This document shows, piece by piece, positions 1 through 17,615 of a DNA stretch of 64,000 nucleotides (position 1 is its first letter; every line of letters begins with the position of its first letter). Under the pieces are notes generated by a model. It made no database searches and was not told where the DNA came from. It saw nothing but the letters and a program-made list of their open reading frames with translations. The position numbers and the translations under genes were made by a program. This DNA comes from Balanoglossus misakiensis (Eukaryota > Hemichordata), in assembly GCA_040954595.2 (NCBI GenBank), contig CM082587.2, positions 1,054,001 through 1,118,000 of the forward strand, in the 5' to 3' direction.

Positions 1-680
1 CAAATATGCTGAGCAGAAGCTAAATTTCCCCCAAAAGTTTTATGTGCAGTTTTGAAACAGAAAGACTACAAATACAGCAAGTCTGCCTAGTTTAAGGAAG
101 TGTAAAACTTATCAGGAACATGACCCTCTCACCCCCAATGCTTAGTGGAAGGGTCCAGCCACGCCATTGATAACAATGTGGGTTGAACCAAATTTTGATG
201 GTGACAGGATTAATGAGTTTAGCCTTTGAGGAAGTAAGTTGTCTTGCTGTTTGATATTTCAATTTGAGGAAAACTGCTCTATTTAAATCTAGGGGAAAAT
301 GTCTGAAGTGAGAAAATTTGGGGAAGAGGGATGTGCAAAAAGAATGTTAAAAACTTAATTCTCAGGGTTTTATATTATGCAGTTTGAGTACCTGAACCAG
401 TTTCTCTGTCGCTTGGCAACATGCATGTTTGTTCCTTCCTGAAATTTTAAAAAATATGTTTTATTATAAATGCGCGTTTAACTGTGCCACACACACGCAC
501 ACACACTGGCATGGATGCAGAATTTTGTGTGATTTCCAGGTGAAACAGTTTGCTCACTTTGAGCACAAGTTATGTAAATAGGTTGTATATTTTACTATGA
601 AATTTAAATGCAGTTATCTGGGGAATATTCTTCCCTATGTATAATCCCACACAGCATATTAATAAACTTCTGTCTACCAC
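1..680 (+). other. Probable 3' UTR end of an upstream plus-strand gene
   Basis: No coding frame is visible in this AT-rich stretch. A canonical AATAAA lies at 661-666, followed about 20 bp later by a GU-rich run (about 684-705), the usual layout of a metazoan cleavage and polyadenylation site. I infer that a plus-strand gene beginning outside the window ends here, convergent with CCDC18. A short CA microsatellite lies near 488-505. The upstream gene cannot be identified from the sequence. Confidence 0.45.
661..666 (+). terminator. Poly(A) signal AATAAA with downstream GU-rich element
   Basis: AATAAA is followed by a TG-rich stretch, consistent with the 3' end of a plus-strand transcript entering from the left edge. 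Confidence 0.5.
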
Positions 681-818
681 ACTGTGTCAGTGTGTGTTGT
701 CTTTTGAGTATCTCCCTTTGTTTGGTTCATATTTTGAAAGTGTGAACTTGAAGTTGTCTTCCCATACACATGGTCTCCAAGAAACATACACAGACCACCA
801 ATGTAATATATACATATT

Positions 819-2003
819 TTTATTTGCATAACTTTGATTTTATCAAAATTTATACTCACAATACAAAAACAGAAAATATACACTAAATATTTATGGACGT
901 TGCTTCATAGGGCACAAGTACATTATTTCATACTTTATTATTAGTAAGTAAAAGGAAAGAAATGTTTTTGTGATATACCAGAAATTTATTTCAATGTTAT
1001 TATAAAGATCCTCATACCTTTATCTATGCTAATATATTAAGTTAAGTGAACTACAATAGATCAAAGTCAGATACGATCCTATTTAAACAATACCATCACC
1101 ATTTTCTTCATGCAGATCCATATTGAAAACAAAAGGGATGAACAATGAAGTCACATGGCGGCACTCATGTAAGTAATCACTCTAAGTTTGTTTGATGTAT
1201 CTTTTGTGTCAATTTTGAGTAGTATACCTCATTTGCAACTTGATCAGCTCCAATTACAGCTAAGTAGATATAGTCATCAAAAAGTACTCCCCAAGTATTC
1301 CTGATTTTACATGATAAGGCAGCTGGAATTTTTCAGTTTTATTTGAACATATGTACCAAGATACAAAAATTAAATAAAATCTCTATACAAAGTAATACCT
1401 GAATATAAGGGATATTTAGTTTTTCCCAACATTTTGATCATACCAAAAACAAGCACACAATAATACTGAATTTCAAAAGACTACAAAAACTTACAAGAAA
1501 ACAGCAACTTACAAATGAGTAAGAGAAGATAAGGCTCCTGGTAATTTAAGAATTTGGCAAAATTAGCACCTAACTCTATTCCTATTAGAGGATGTTTAAT
1601 ATACATTCTTAAATGTTTTTGTCTTTCCAGAACTACTGGTTGTAATCTACTATTAGAAAGGCAAATGATGTCATCACAGTCAGTGTATTTACAAATGATG
1701 TCATCAATGTCTGTGTATCATACCCTTTGATGTCATCACTGCTAGTTCATACACAAAGAAGACAGGACACGCTATTATTTGATCTGTAAGTATAAAATGA
1801 TGGTTGCCTGGTTGGCTGTGTTGATAGATTGGAAGGCAAGGCACACACACTGAATCAAAAACATCTCAAAAAGTCATATTTACAGATTTCAGATATTGAT
1901 TTTGTGATTAAATTTTGTTCCCAGAAATGGATGTGTGAGGAGTCAGGTCAAAAGAGCACTGCATTCTGGGATAGCAGCACCTAACCAGGTTCAAGATTCA
2001 TCT
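819..2003 (-). other. CCDC18: CCDC18 3' UTR
   Basis: This stretch lies downstream of the CCDC18 stop codon and has no coding frame. A minus-strand AATAAA (TTTATT on plus, 819-824) is the best candidate poly(A) signal, putting the cleavage site near position 800, only about 120 bp from the convergent plus-strand signal at 661. Other TTTATT-like sites (around 926) could be alternatives. Confidence 0.5.
1663..1742. repeat. Short direct repeat, three copies of a TGATGTCATC motif
   Basis: The motif TGATGTCATC occurs three times about 30 bp apart (near 1667, 1697 and 1729). The first two copies also share a flanking GT-rich segment. It lies in the CCDC18 3' UTR. The motif resembles a degenerate CRE/AP-1 half-palindrome, but no function can be assigned. 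Confidence 0.5.
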
Positions 2004-5000
2004 TTAGAGATAGGCGCCATTTTGGTGTGCTTCTTTGGCTGTGTCCCGAACAGTCTGCAATTGTTCATCTATCCTTCGACGTCTCTCTTCATTCACTCGC
2101 AGTCGTTCCTGAAGATGTGACATGCTGTAAAAAGGTCAGATTGTATCACCCTTATTAATTATACACTCCTATTCTATGATTCAGACATTGCTGATGCATT
2201 CAGAACAGTTGCAACAAAAAGAACTTCACATGTACTTACTATTCTTCAGGTGTCATATTAGCAGCCGGTGAGGGGGTCTTCATAAATGAGGGAGTCATCA
2301 GAGGTTTCTTCTGTTCGAATTGTTCTCGCTGTGTTTTCACAGGTGAACTTGCGGTGTTCGTTGTTCCACCACTGCTGCCGTATCCCGTAACACTACTGGC
2401 ATAGCCAGCACCACTGCTGTAGCCAGTATCTGTCAACAAAATTAAATACATAATGAAACTGCCTGGCTTTCATTACTTGTGTGATACACAGTGTAATATA
2501 CAAGACAACACAGTGTGGTAAACTACATGAAATTCAATTAATGGCCTGATGTATTTACCTTGTGTTGATAAATCATCCCGGTTGAGTTGTGGCTGTGAAC
2601 TTGCTCTGAACAGTCCACCACGGTACATTGGCCTTGACAATGAATCTGGTGGAGAAACCCTGGGAAGCGGTAATGACTTGGCAGGTGAACTTGGCATAGA
2701 ATAGGAGACATAGGGGGCCCTTCCTTGAGCGTAGGTGCCCCTAGCACCGGTCAATGTTGGCACTTCTGGAGGCGAGTATTTCATCTTGGAGGGACTGTTG
2801 CTAACGGAGGAGGTCATCTCTTGATTGGCCTGGTCGAGCAAAGACTGGAATGTCCCTGGGTGGCTTTGGAATCTCTCTGGACTAGCAACGGTTTGGAATT
2901 CATCCGGACTTCTCTGCAGAGGGTCTTGGAATGGGTTGTCTGTTCCATCACTCGCCCATCCCTGTGCATGTGACTGCTTGGGCACCACCAGATCTCCTGC
3001 CCGGCCGTGCGACACTGGGAATCTGCTGTACGTGTGTGGAGGTTTGAGGAAGTCTCTGGTCATGTTGACCGATCCTGCGTCACTCTGGAACTCTTCCACG
3101 CCCGACAGATTCAGATTTGACTGTTCTGCAAGTGAGAATTCAGAGGCACTTCTACGTAGGTTGGTGCTGGGAGATCCCTTGATTGGCAACATTGGTCCTA
3201 ATGCTGGTAGAAGTTGTGGCATGCCTTGCCTAGAACTGCTACCAACACTGGGAAAGGGTTGATTTGAAGCGGATGATGGAGGGGCCCACTCACGATTCCG
3301 AACACCAAATGTTGCTCTCTCGTACCCGGAGATTTTAGCATTGAGTCTGGCAACTTCAGCTTCCTGAAAAGAAACCAGAACAATTTCTATCAATGTTTCT
3401 AACAAGATAAAGTTTCTGACTTTTCTATAGCCAGCAGTAGTATCATAGAACAAAAACAACCAAATTAAATCAAAATAGACAACAGTAATACCTTAATGAC
3501 GATAGCTTCATTGGCGGCATCGATCACTTCCTGTCTAGCACGCAGCTCGTTCTCCAGACTCGTAATTTTGTCATCCACTGTCTCTACATGCTGTTTCATG
3601 TGTTTCTCCTTCTCTTCATACTGCTGCAGTTGTAACCTGTGGTTTGTCTCTGTGCTGTTTTTGGACGCCACCAATGAGGCATGGCTCTCTTGTAAGCTGG
3701 ACACCTGTCCAATACAATGAAAAACACCAATCAACAATAGCGCAAAACCAGATATTGATCCAACAGACAAGTATCAAGCCTTTTACTGTTCTACCCCATT
3801 TCCATGTAATCTGGTCCAATATAACCTTAAAAAACAATAAAGTTGGACCACACTGTGGCAGTGAGAGGGAGATCAAGTCTAGTAGAGTACCCACCTCTAC
3901 TTCTTTCTGTTTCATGTCCAGTTCATGTTGATGTTTCAGGTGTTGCAATTCCGCCATGAACCTTGACTCAGCAGATGCCTCTCTTGCTCGGCTAATTCCC
4001 AATTCTTCAGCCATCTTGGTGCAGTCTGTTTCTTTACTACGACAGATCTGGATGGTCTCTTCTAGTTCCCGTGCAACACGATCCTAAAAAAATCATCTGT
4101 TGCTGTAATTTTGACTTTTTAGATGTTCACATGAAATCAACAGTGCCCTCAACGGTCTATGATCACATACTGCAGCACCCATAACATGGTGACTTGCACA
4201 TATGCCAGAACTTAGATGGGGAGTTAGTTTGTAATCCTTACGTGTTCTCTGTTTGCCTGAGACAGTTGTTTCTTGAGATCTGCAAGTTCAAGATGTTGTC
4301 TCTGCATCTGTTCTCTGGTCAGTCTCAATTGCTGGCACTGTTCCAACTCATCTTCTCGCTGACTGTCAACCTTTGAATTCAAATCCTGGATTTTCTAAGA
4401 AATGTATGAAGCACAGATAAAGCAATGAGTCAAATTTAGTTGGCCAATGACAGCACAACAGAACAACACAAAACTATTCTCCATGATATTCTTTGACAAA
4501 TTGTCTCCATATTCCTTACCCTTTCCAGGTCCGATATTTTGTTCACTTTCTGGCTGAGTTCATTCTTGTGTCTCTGAATATTTTGTTCCAATTGCTGCAT
4601 CTGTAGAGATTTCTCCTTTTCTTTGTCTCTCTGCTGTTGCAACTTGTCGTCTAAATCAGCAATCTGAAAAATATATGTGGATATTCTAATCATTCTAGGT
4701 TATGATATCTCTCACACACACTTACTGGCCCCCTTTCACCACCAAAATTCAGGATGATAAGAAAACAATTTCCCAATCTCACCTGTTTGGCACGTTCTTT
4801 GAGTTCCAACTGACTCTTATTCAATTGTCCTTCCAGTTTCATCACCTTCTGTTCCATCTCACTCCGATGTTCCTTCATAGTCATGTCCAGCTGAGTAACC
4901 TGAGCTGCTCGTTGTTTCAACTCCCATTGTCTCTCTTTCAATGCATGATCCAAGTCTGTCAGCTCCCTGTCGCGATTCATCAATTCTGTGTTGGCTTCTC

Positions 5001-8000
5001 TGTGTAGAGAGAAGAAAGAAAGAAATGATTGAAGACAAACAAACACAGTGGGAAAGTAATTGTATGTCCCTGAAGATTTACGAGATGCAAAATCTTAAAT
5101 CTTAAGTTCAGATTTTCACTCACTTGAGATTTTGATCCAGTTCAGAAATCTTGTCATCTTTCCTCTCGATGTCCATTTTACTATTTTGCAACAATCTCTG
5201 ATACTCTTCCAGTTGCTGCATGGCTTCCTGCAAATCTCCTCCAGCTCTCCTCATCTCTCCGTCAAGCTGAGTGGAGCGTTTCTGGTGAAGATGTAACTCC
5301 TCTTCCATGTGGTGCAGTCTTTCTTCCAACTCTTTCACTGAGAGGTGAAAAAAATACAAAGCAGAAATAAAGATTGGAAAATAACACTGTCTTCCAATCA
5401 GAACTCGTTTAACATCCACCAAAAATCCATTCAGACCCAATCTTATGTCTTGACTCACCTCTGAGTGTCTTCTGCTCTAACTGGACCTTAGTGTCTTGAA
5501 GAAGTGCATCGATCTGAGCCAGATGCTTCGTCTTGCTGTCATTATCATTGTGTGTCAGTTGAAGCTGCTTCTCCAGTTCATTTATCTGCGTTGAAGATTT
5601 CTGCAAATCTGTCTGCATTTCACTGGAGAAGAAAAGATGAAGTTTGAACTTTGACCTCAGTGTGTACTTCTGTAGCCTGGTATGTTGGGTGTATGATAAG
5701 TTTAGAAAATGTGATTTGTCTACTCACTTCAGTGTCATGGAGAGTTCTTCCACTTGTCCGGTTCGTTGTTCCAGATCGAGACAAGCTTGATGGAGTTTCT
5801 TTTCCATATTTTCAGATTCCTGCATGGCTGTGCTGGTGCTCTTGTTGAGTTCTTTCTCCAACTGTGAAACCTGTCAGTCAATCAGACCATGTATGATCTT
5901 ATCATTTCTGTTTAACATACTCCCTTAAAGAGAAGTGGTTTCACCCCCTGAGTTAGACAACCATGTCACAGAATATAACAACACTAATATACCAGAACCT
6001 CACCTGCTGTTGTAGCTGCGTCTGGCAATCTTCCAGATCACCGATTCGACCGGTGCTCTGTTGTAACATTTGTTGTCTTTCATGCAACGTCTGCTGCAAT
6101 TCTAAGATTTGATTTTCTCTCTCATTCAGATCTTGTCTGGATTGCTTCAACAGCTTATCCAGTCTCCTGACCTGTGATAGTGTGAATAAAACAACAGCAT
6201 TCATTGATGATGGTCCTAGCATCGATGTTATGATCAGGAACATTAGCTTGATGTCAGGCTTACTACCAGGTAATTCTGATATAGTTCTTCTTCCAAGGGT
6301 CTTGATTACTGGTATTTACATAGAATTATATGTAATCAATCACATAGAAAAATTCATATGAAACTGATTCACTCACCTCCTCATTTTTCTTGTCTAGTTG
6401 CCTTTCATGTCTGTCCCTGGTTTCATCTAATTGGTCTATGTACAGTTTGAGTTCTTCTTTACAAACAACCAATGCTGATTCTAACTGAGACACCTTAGCT
6501 GTGCCCTCATTGGCTTTCATCTGCAATGCATGCCATGCCTGGTCATGTTCCTTCATCTTATTGGTCAGTTCCTGTGGGGCAGACAATAGAACTTTCAGCA
6601 TGAGCCAATCAATCACTTTGGTACTGTCAATTTCAATGTCGGCACATTTAGATCTTATTCTTCAATGGTTGCAATACTTACATGTCTGCAATCATTTAAA
6701 GCTTTGTCCAGATGTTCAATCCTGGATGTTTTCATGGATAGCTCACTCTGAAGCGTTGCCATGGAGCTCTCCATTTCCTGTAACTGACGATTCTTCTCCT
6801 CACACCGTTGCTGAAGCTGAATCAAAGAAAATATAGTGAACAGTCCAGTAAGTGTCTGTCACATGGCTTTGCTGTCATGACAAAAACTATGCGAACACAA
6901 GCTCTTTGTTCAACAAGAATACTGTGGCACACACAACGTGACCTCATGACCTCACCATTTCTATCTGTTGTTCCAACTCTTTGCAGTGTTCCATGTGTAA
7001 ACCTTTGATTTTCTCAACCATGGATGTCGCTTGTTGGAACTCCTCCGACTTGTCATCCATCTGGCCTCTGATATTTCCCAACTCTGTCGTCTTTTCACGG
7101 AGTGCCTGTTCCAGTTCAGTCAGTCGGTTTGCATGTAACTTATAAGCCGCCACCTTCTCATCTAATTGTTTCTCTAACTGCATAATCTGGCTGTCCTTCT
7201 TCCTGCCCTGAAAAATTCATGACACATGCAAGAGTTTAATATCGACAGCATGTAATAGCTTCTTCTGCGTTTCTCCAGTATTTTGTTACAAAATCACGTC
7301 ACATGGCTTTAGACAGTACACAGAAAATCTGGTAAGTAGATCTGATGATGGTAAGTGATAAGTTGAACCTTACCTCTCTCTCAAGACTGATGACCTTTTC
7401 ACACTTCTCGTAGACATCTTTCTGCAGATCTGTGATTTGACTGTTGCACTGGTTCACTCTGGATTCCAGTGAGGTGGCAAAGGTTTCTTTTTCGCTGAGT
7501 TTTCCTTCCAACTCCAAAACTTCCGACGCTTGTTTTCCTCGGTCTTCTTCAAGTCTGTTGATGATTTCTTCGAGTTCTTGAGACTTCCTTTCCCCTTGAA
7601 AACACAACATACCAAATTTCAGAACCAAATTAAGACAAATTTTACCAAAGTGAAATGTAAAGCAGCTGCCAATCATTACCACTGTACTTACCCATTTTAC
7701 TTTTCTCCACTACAGCCATCAGCTCATTTCTGAGGCCACCCATCTGTGTCTCGCCATTCTCCAGTGTTATATCTCTGTGTCTTTGCGTCTGCAGTCTCTG
7801 AATCTCTGCTTCCTTCATGGCTAGTTTCATCCTGAAGTAAGAGTCAACAACAACATTCTGAGTCCCATGTCTAAACTATTCCAGATAGGGTAAGTCTTCA
7901 CTATCCTTAATCTGAGGAAGTAAGACATCAATGACACAGACTTTTGACTTACTTCAGTTCTGCAATGATGGCCCTGCCACTGCTGCTGTTCATGGATAAG

Positions 8001-11000
8001 TTGAGATCTCCATCCTCGTTGAATATCTGACTTGAACTGAGTGCATCCGCATGAGAAGTGACACTTCTTGTTGGACTCCTTGTTGGACTGCTGGACATTG
8101 TCGGTCGGAATTCATGGTGTTTTACTGTGCTGGTCGTACTTAGACCACTGTCAGAACCCTAGGGGGCACACACACAAAGAACAAGTCATTATCAATGACA
8201 CAGTCCCCACTGGTAGGGTTAGCTCTTTCACTTGTGTGATTTTCATATTCTGTAGCCTCTGCAAATATCTAGATCTGTCGTTACTATTATTAAGACAAGA
8301 GTCTGGAAGCATATGTCTGCATAAATGAAAAAATTAGAAACACATACCATTGATGTAGCTAAAGCCTTCCCATGTATTTGCTGGGCAAGTGATTCCATAG
8401 TTTTCAGCTCAGCATGGCTCTGATCAAGATCCCTCTGGCATTGTGCCAGCCTGTCACCTTGTCGTCTGCTGAGATCTTGTAGTTCCGTGCATTCTCTGGC
8501 TTTGGTTTCCAACTGTCTGGTCAGGTGACCGACATCCCTCGACTTCTTGTCCATATCAATCTCTAGTTCTGTTATTTTCTGAGCTTGTCTGGAGATTTGA
8601 GTCCTGAACTCAATATTCATGGTGTCACTGTCAGACTTACTCAGATTTACAATAGAGCGTTCATCTTGTAGTCTCCTAGCAACAGACACAGAAGCACATC
8701 ACCGTAACATTAGCATAAGTGACGTAAGTCTTGATGAGTTTTGCTTTAAATTATTTTTCACTGCAAAGGCAATTAATTTAAAAGGTTCTTCTCAAGGCTG
8801 TACATATTAATTATGTGCTTGCACACAAAAAGTTTTAATTTCAGCTGCAATTTTATGCAAATATCAAAATTATTCGGTTCAAAACTCACCTGATCTCACT
8901 CTTCACAGCGATCAGCTCGGCTTCAAGAGAAGAGGCTTGGTTGAGTAATTCTTCCCGTTCTTTGTCACAGTGCAGTAAACTGTCTCTCAGATGCTCTTCA
9001 TTCTCTTGGTGCTGCAACCATGTAATTAGAGTACAGATATCACTTACAAACATACTGAGGTCAAATTACAGAATGTGAAGGTCGTGACACATGAGTTTGG
9101 TTCAAAGGGAGTATATGTGCCTTATGGTTACTCAACATACCTATAATGAGTCATTTATGAAGGAAAATATTTCACATATTTTGATTGACAAGTATGAGAA
9201 CTTCCACTCTCCAAGAAACACACCTTTTTGAGTTTCTCTTTGGTTTTGTTTCTAAATTCTGCTAGCTGGTCGTTCAGTTCTTCTAAATTCTGCAACGCTT
9301 CGTCTTTCTGGTTTTCATTCCTGAAAGGATGAATTAATAAGACAAAAAAGTGGTACACACATATATAATAAAAATGGTGTCCCCAATAAATCACGTTCTG
9401 TGTGTATAAACTCTAACAACTGTACCTTTTTCTCTGCTGTTTTTCATCAAGTAACTCAGACCTGGCCTGTTTCAGCTCTTCTCTGGTCTTCCGTAAGTTT
9501 GTGTCTCTTTCCGAGAGATCTCTTTGACATTCGTGAAGTGCAGCCTCTGCATTCCTGTGTGATGGGAAAACAGATTGCAAGAAAACATAACATTTTCATC
9601 TCATGTCCGTTTCACTACTTTGAGATTTTGCATTTATGTTGTACAAAGGTATGTTCCAGAGAATACTAGTACCTATGTCATCCCCCTTTTATGAATGAGT
9701 GAATTATTTGTATACCTGAGAGCTTTGTCTTGAGCTGTTATTTCTGATTCAAAACTGCTCAACTTTTCTTCCAAATTTGGCTCATTTTCTTTGAAGGCTT
9801 CCAGTTCTAGAGACAGCATTTTCACCTGAAGTAAGAAAAATGAAACATTCAATCAATCAATTAATTGAACAATAATTGAATAGCTAAAGGAGGTTTTCCA
9901 CCACCAGATGTGCTAAAATTATTATTCATAAACAAATTTGAATAGCACCGACTCACCTGGTTATCCTTTGACATCAGCACACATTCTGCATTTTCTAATT
10001 GATTCATCAGTTCATGATTTTGTCCAATCAGTCGACTATTCTCATCACGCAGCGTATGCAGTTTCTTTCTGAGGACATCATCATACTCACTGCCACTGAC
10101 TGAGGTATAGGAGGATGTTCTTGAACTTGGCTGCTGTGGATGGAGAGATGTACAGACTGTGTTACAGAAATCAGTGATTCCATTTAGAGGTATAAAGACA
10201 ACTGTATAAATCTAGCCACAGATACCATTGTTATTGTTGACAGGTGAATTCAAGGTGGTTATACTCTTACCATTGTAAATCCCTGTCTGATATTCCCATA
10301 AGATGAAGCATTTGCCATCATTCCTTGAACTCTCCCATGTCCATTCATTTTTCCAACTGCTCCTTCACTGGCAGTATCGGATATCAGATCTTCCATGGAT
10401 ATTCCATATTGCTCAGATTGGGAAGACTCCTCGTCAGTCTGTTGATAAACTCTACCAGCACTGGAAATAAAATCAGAGACATAAGTAATCTACTAGACAT
10501 TCCTCTACTATTCCAACACACACAGGCCATGTCCTACATCAGGGTCAAGATGCTTCATACAGAGGTCACTGTAAACAACTGGCTATTATATGATTTTAGA
10601 AATCAAGACTCATTTTGATTACCCTATTTAGGTACCGGTAATAAAAAAAAGTAAATGAGAAAAACAGGATGTGAGAAAGAATACTAACTGTCCCAAGTAA
10701 TGTTTGATTTTTAAATGAAAAAAGTAAAGAATTTACAAGGTGCTGGAACTTTAAATTAGACAAATAAAATTTACTATATGCCATTACTAAACCTTAATCA
10801 CCTATAAACTGCATGAAAAACATTGATCTCATAAGAAATCTAACAACAAAATTAAATCTGTGATTGTATTTTCCAGGCACTGACTATTGTGAATAGAAAC
10901 CTGAGAGAAAAATAACTGAACGAGTGAATAAGTCTAAACAAGCGACAAACCCAAGCTTGGCACTGGGCCAAACTGAATAGTTTCATAGCTTGGCCTTGCT

Positions 11001-12891
11001 TTGAGACACAGAAGTTGTGAAATGTGCATGTACACATTTCAGTGACTTACAAATGTTGATTTCCAAGCGAACACGTTCATCTCACTGAGAAACTTGCCTG
11101 AAATATGTTGTCCTCTTGCAAAAGTCAAGAGATGAACTGAGCACTGTAGAAAAGCAAAGCTTCTAACAGTTGTGAAAAGAAACCAACTGCTTCCAGGTGA
11201 CTGAAATATCTTAAGCCTTTTTAAAAAAAAGTCGGTTGCTGACCGCGGCATGTTAGAAATATCACCCACCTTGTCTGTTCAGCCGCTTGGCCAGGATAGT
11301 GCAAAGGGCAGTGATACATGGCTCAAGAATGGGTGTATCTATTTCCCTTACTTGGTGTAATTAAACCCTTCATGTCGAACAACTGAACAGCTGTGTACAA
11401 GGTAAGACTGGAATACTATCAGGCTTGCATTGTTGCATAGTAACAATGAAGGGAGGGGCTTACAATGACTGACATTTTGCTGTAAATTGATTACTTCAAA
11501 TCACAGAGGAATAAAAGACAAATAAAATACAAACTCCCAAATTACGCTCTGATAAAAAATAACATGTAACAGTGTGCTGTGATCTGTTAGCAACTAGAAG
11601 TGGTACATTCAAAATGTAAATAAGAAACATGACATAACATGTTTCTAACTTGACAAAGTAAACTGTTGTGCAAACTTTTTTTAATGAGATTCTGAAGTCT
11701 TAATAACAACATGATATCAGAGATGTTATGAATATATTTTTGTAATCTAAATTGTTATTTTTGAGCAAATTATGAAATGACCAATACAGTGGAACATGAG
11801 AGACTTTGACTTGGTTGGCAGTGGAACTTGTTCTGACATGTTGACAAGTCACCAGAGAAACATGTGTTATGAAGCTACAGTCAAGTTTTTGTTGAATTAA
11901 ATCTTAAAAGCTTTTGAAGTGACCTTAATTCTATTTCCTTACATTCGCTTGGTGTATAAAACTATCTGGTGCCAACATACAGAGTATTTTGGGAATGCAG
12001 ATTATGGGTGGCTTAAAATAACAGGATAAAATACATATGACTTCAAGCAGTAAATCACAAGAATAAAATATTGGCGAATCTTTCAACAGATATTTTCTTA
12101 TTGTACTGAAGAGTGAATTTTCTCCAATGTCACCTCACCACTAACATTTATAACCACTTCTGCATCAACCCACCTTCCACTTCTACCCAGTGTTGGTTGA
12201 TCTGACTTTAGCTTTCTCTGTGTTTTTCTTCACATTATACTACACAACACCCGTATCCCTGACAGTCTATCACCAAACTAAGCAAGAGAATCTAACTGTC
12301 CATTACTTTGATGGAACTAATAAAGTCCAGACACTTTCCCTATTTGACAATAGCTTCAACAACACACCTGACACAAGAAACTGACTTCATTGATCCTTAC
12401 AGTGTCAAGGTACAATGTAGGTAACAGCAATAAAATTATATCCTTCTCATTTACAAAAGCAGCTCTACAACATTTTTCTTTATATTTTCTACTCTGTCTG
12501 AAGTTATTACAAAATCAATTTTGTTTCCAGTGAGACAGATGAAAGCCAGAACAAGGTACCTCTATATTTTCATTTAGATTTTTTATTAATGAAACACCAT
12601 AGTCTATGGCCTAACTTCATGAACTTCGTTTTTTTTTTTTTAACATCCCACCCCTGAGGGCGCTCTTACCCGAAATATAACACACAGACCTGTACGCAGG
12701 GTTAGGTACCACTGTGTTTGACAGTGCTAATACTGCACCCGAAGATTATTGTTGATCGCTAAATATTTACAAAGAAATTACCTTCTCCTGTCTAGCGTTG
12801 AAATGATTTTTAGGTTCCTTTCCGCTTGAGGTCTTCGTCTATAATTGCCGAAAGTATTCCTTATTAACGCACTATCGTCTTCAGATGACAT
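2004..12891 (-). CDS. CCDC18: CCDC18, long coiled-coil (centriolar satellite type) protein
   Basis: About 26 coding exons encode roughly 1,700 residues, somewhat longer than the human protein (1,454). Identity rests on near-match blocks to human CCDC18: the stretch around [14 protein letters not shown] (exon 4784-5000), [11 protein letters not shown] near the end of the coil, and a RRSASEFSL motif matching the human RRSIS segment. The body is heptad-rich with Q, E and K. The tail (exons 2559-3363 and 2240-2429) is Ser/Pro/Gly-rich, and the last exon (2004-2124) returns to a short charged helix. Exon 1 (12782-12891) encodes 36 residues plus two bases; its phase fits exon 10271-10460 exactly, so 12891 is my start. 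Other exons include 3493-3707, 3893-4083, 5124-5339, 6956-7209, 8347-8675 and 9957-10134, with boundaries approximate. CCDC18 is reported at centriolar satellites. It shares an upstream region head-to-head with RPL5. Confidence 0.88.
10461..12781 (-). other. CCDC18: CCDC18 intron 1
   Basis: A 2.3-kb intron lies between the 36-codon first exon and the next coding exon, inferred from a minus-strand donor at 12780-12781 and an acceptor just above 10460, with compatible phase (2+1). I see no convincing gene, RNA or transposon in it, only AT-rich sequence and a poly-T run near 12630. Confidence 0.6.
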
Positions 12892-13614
12892 GTTAGAACC
12901 TGTACAATTTCTTGAATCTTCGAACAGCAGCCGATCTCTCGTTTCTCAGCTAATGCTTATGAGTAATTCCTTGTACGTTGAATATATTCCACGTTACATC
13001 AGATCACCAGTACGAACGAATCTTACACCGATTGTTCGTTTACAGCCGTGATGTCGATTTGTCAAAAACCAATGGCAATGAATCAAAGCATCGACTCGAC
13101 ACTTCCGATTGCAGAGACGATGAGGTCAAATCACACCGATTAGTGGTTTCTAACACCCTCTCGACTCGAAGAAGAAAGTCAAAGTCGGCGTTTTACCAAG
13201 ATCCACGGAGAAAACTGCGATCGTCAAACGTATTCAGTAGAGATCTGCTTCTTGATTCAACAAGTCGAGATCGGAACCGGCCAATGTTGTGGTCGCCATT
13301 TTGGTTTTTAGAACTTTATTTTGAAACCGCCACCAGATTTGATTGGACAATAATTATCACATGGTAATTGAGGTTAAAGGTTACACCAAGTTGACCTACC
13401 TGGCTTGTGCTGTTTGTTGACAAAACTTAGTCTACTCGCGCATTGACAAGAAACAGAAGTTGGAATAAATGCAATTTATTTCGACCACAGTGACGACAAT
13501 CTTGATACGTCATTTTCTGCATGAAAGACATTAAATAATTACAATATACAGTCAAAATTCCACATCCGGGTATCATTCTGAGTCCACGTCTGAGCATGCG
13601 CTCATGTCGTCGGT
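12892..13614. promoter_or_regulatory. Divergent promoter between CCDC18 and RPL5
   Basis: About 720 bp separate the CCDC18 start codon from the predicted RPL5 transcription start, and the two genes diverge. A CAAAATGGC-like element (GCCATTTTG near 13296) and an NRF1-like GCATGCGC (13594-13601) lie in it. Richer CpG content than its surroundings also suggests a housekeeping promoter. A 129-codon open frame here (12978-13367) has no recognisable product and I do not call it. Confidence 0.55.
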
Positions 13615-13688
13615 CTTTTCGCAGCTCTCAGCCTCTAGCCGAAGCTACCTGTACAGTCCTCAAACTTTGAGGACTGGAAAAAGTCATT

Positions 13689-13691
<3 letters not shown>
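13615..13691 (+). promoter_or_regulatory. RPL5: RPL5 5' UTR with TOP-like start and ATG exon
   Basis: CTTTTC at 13615-13620 is a pyrimidine tract starting with C, typical of 5' TOP mRNAs of ribosomal protein genes. Exon 1 would end in ATG (13689-13691) immediately followed by a GTATGG donor. An RPL5 first exon that ends right after the initiator ATG fits the conserved gene structure, because exon 2 begins exactly with the second codon. A YY1-like AAGATGGC at 13835-13842 then falls in intron 1. The exact cap site is inferred. Confidence 0.6.
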
Positions 13692-17116
<3,425 letters not shown>

Positions 17117-17221
17117 ATAATTATTAAAGACTTGAATATTTCCACCTGTCACAGAATGAAATAAAAACAAAAAATGACATGCAAATAAAATGTGTATGTG
17201 TCCTGTGTATTACTGTCCAGG

Positions 17222-17615
17222 TGAAAATTGGAAATTTCACGATTTTTTAAAGTTTTCATGGGTTATAGCTCATGAAAATCATCAAAGTCCGACAATTTTT
17301 TGATTCCGCCAAATTCGGAAATTTCACGATTTTTTGAACTTTTCATGGGTTATAGCTCATGAAAATCATCAAAATCCGACAATTTTTCGATTACGCCAAA
17401 TTCGGAAATTTCATTATTTTTTGAAGTTTTCATGGGTTATAGCTCATGAAAATCACCAAAATCCGACAATTTTTTGATTCCGCCAAATTTGGAAATTTCA
17501 CGTTTTTTAAAAGTTTTCATGGGTTACAGCTCATGAACATCAAAATCCGACAATTTTTTGATTCCGCCAAATTTGGAAATTTCACGTTTTTTAAAAGTTT
17601 TCATGGGTTATAGCT
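17222..17615 (+). repeat. Degenerate 87-bp satellite units, left edge
   Basis: About 4.5 diverged monomers repeat with an 87-bp spacing (for example GAAATTTCAC at 17231 and 17318) and contain CATGGGTTATAGCTCATGA on the plus strand. I call this orientation B. They begin about 100 bp after the RPL5 stop and abut the core array through an orientation switch near 17615. Confidence 0.9.

Noticed and set aside
12978-13367. 129-codon plus-strand frame between CCDC18 and RPL5
   Set aside because: It lies in the divergent promoter, has no family resemblance, no splice support and a composition like random CpG-rich sequence.
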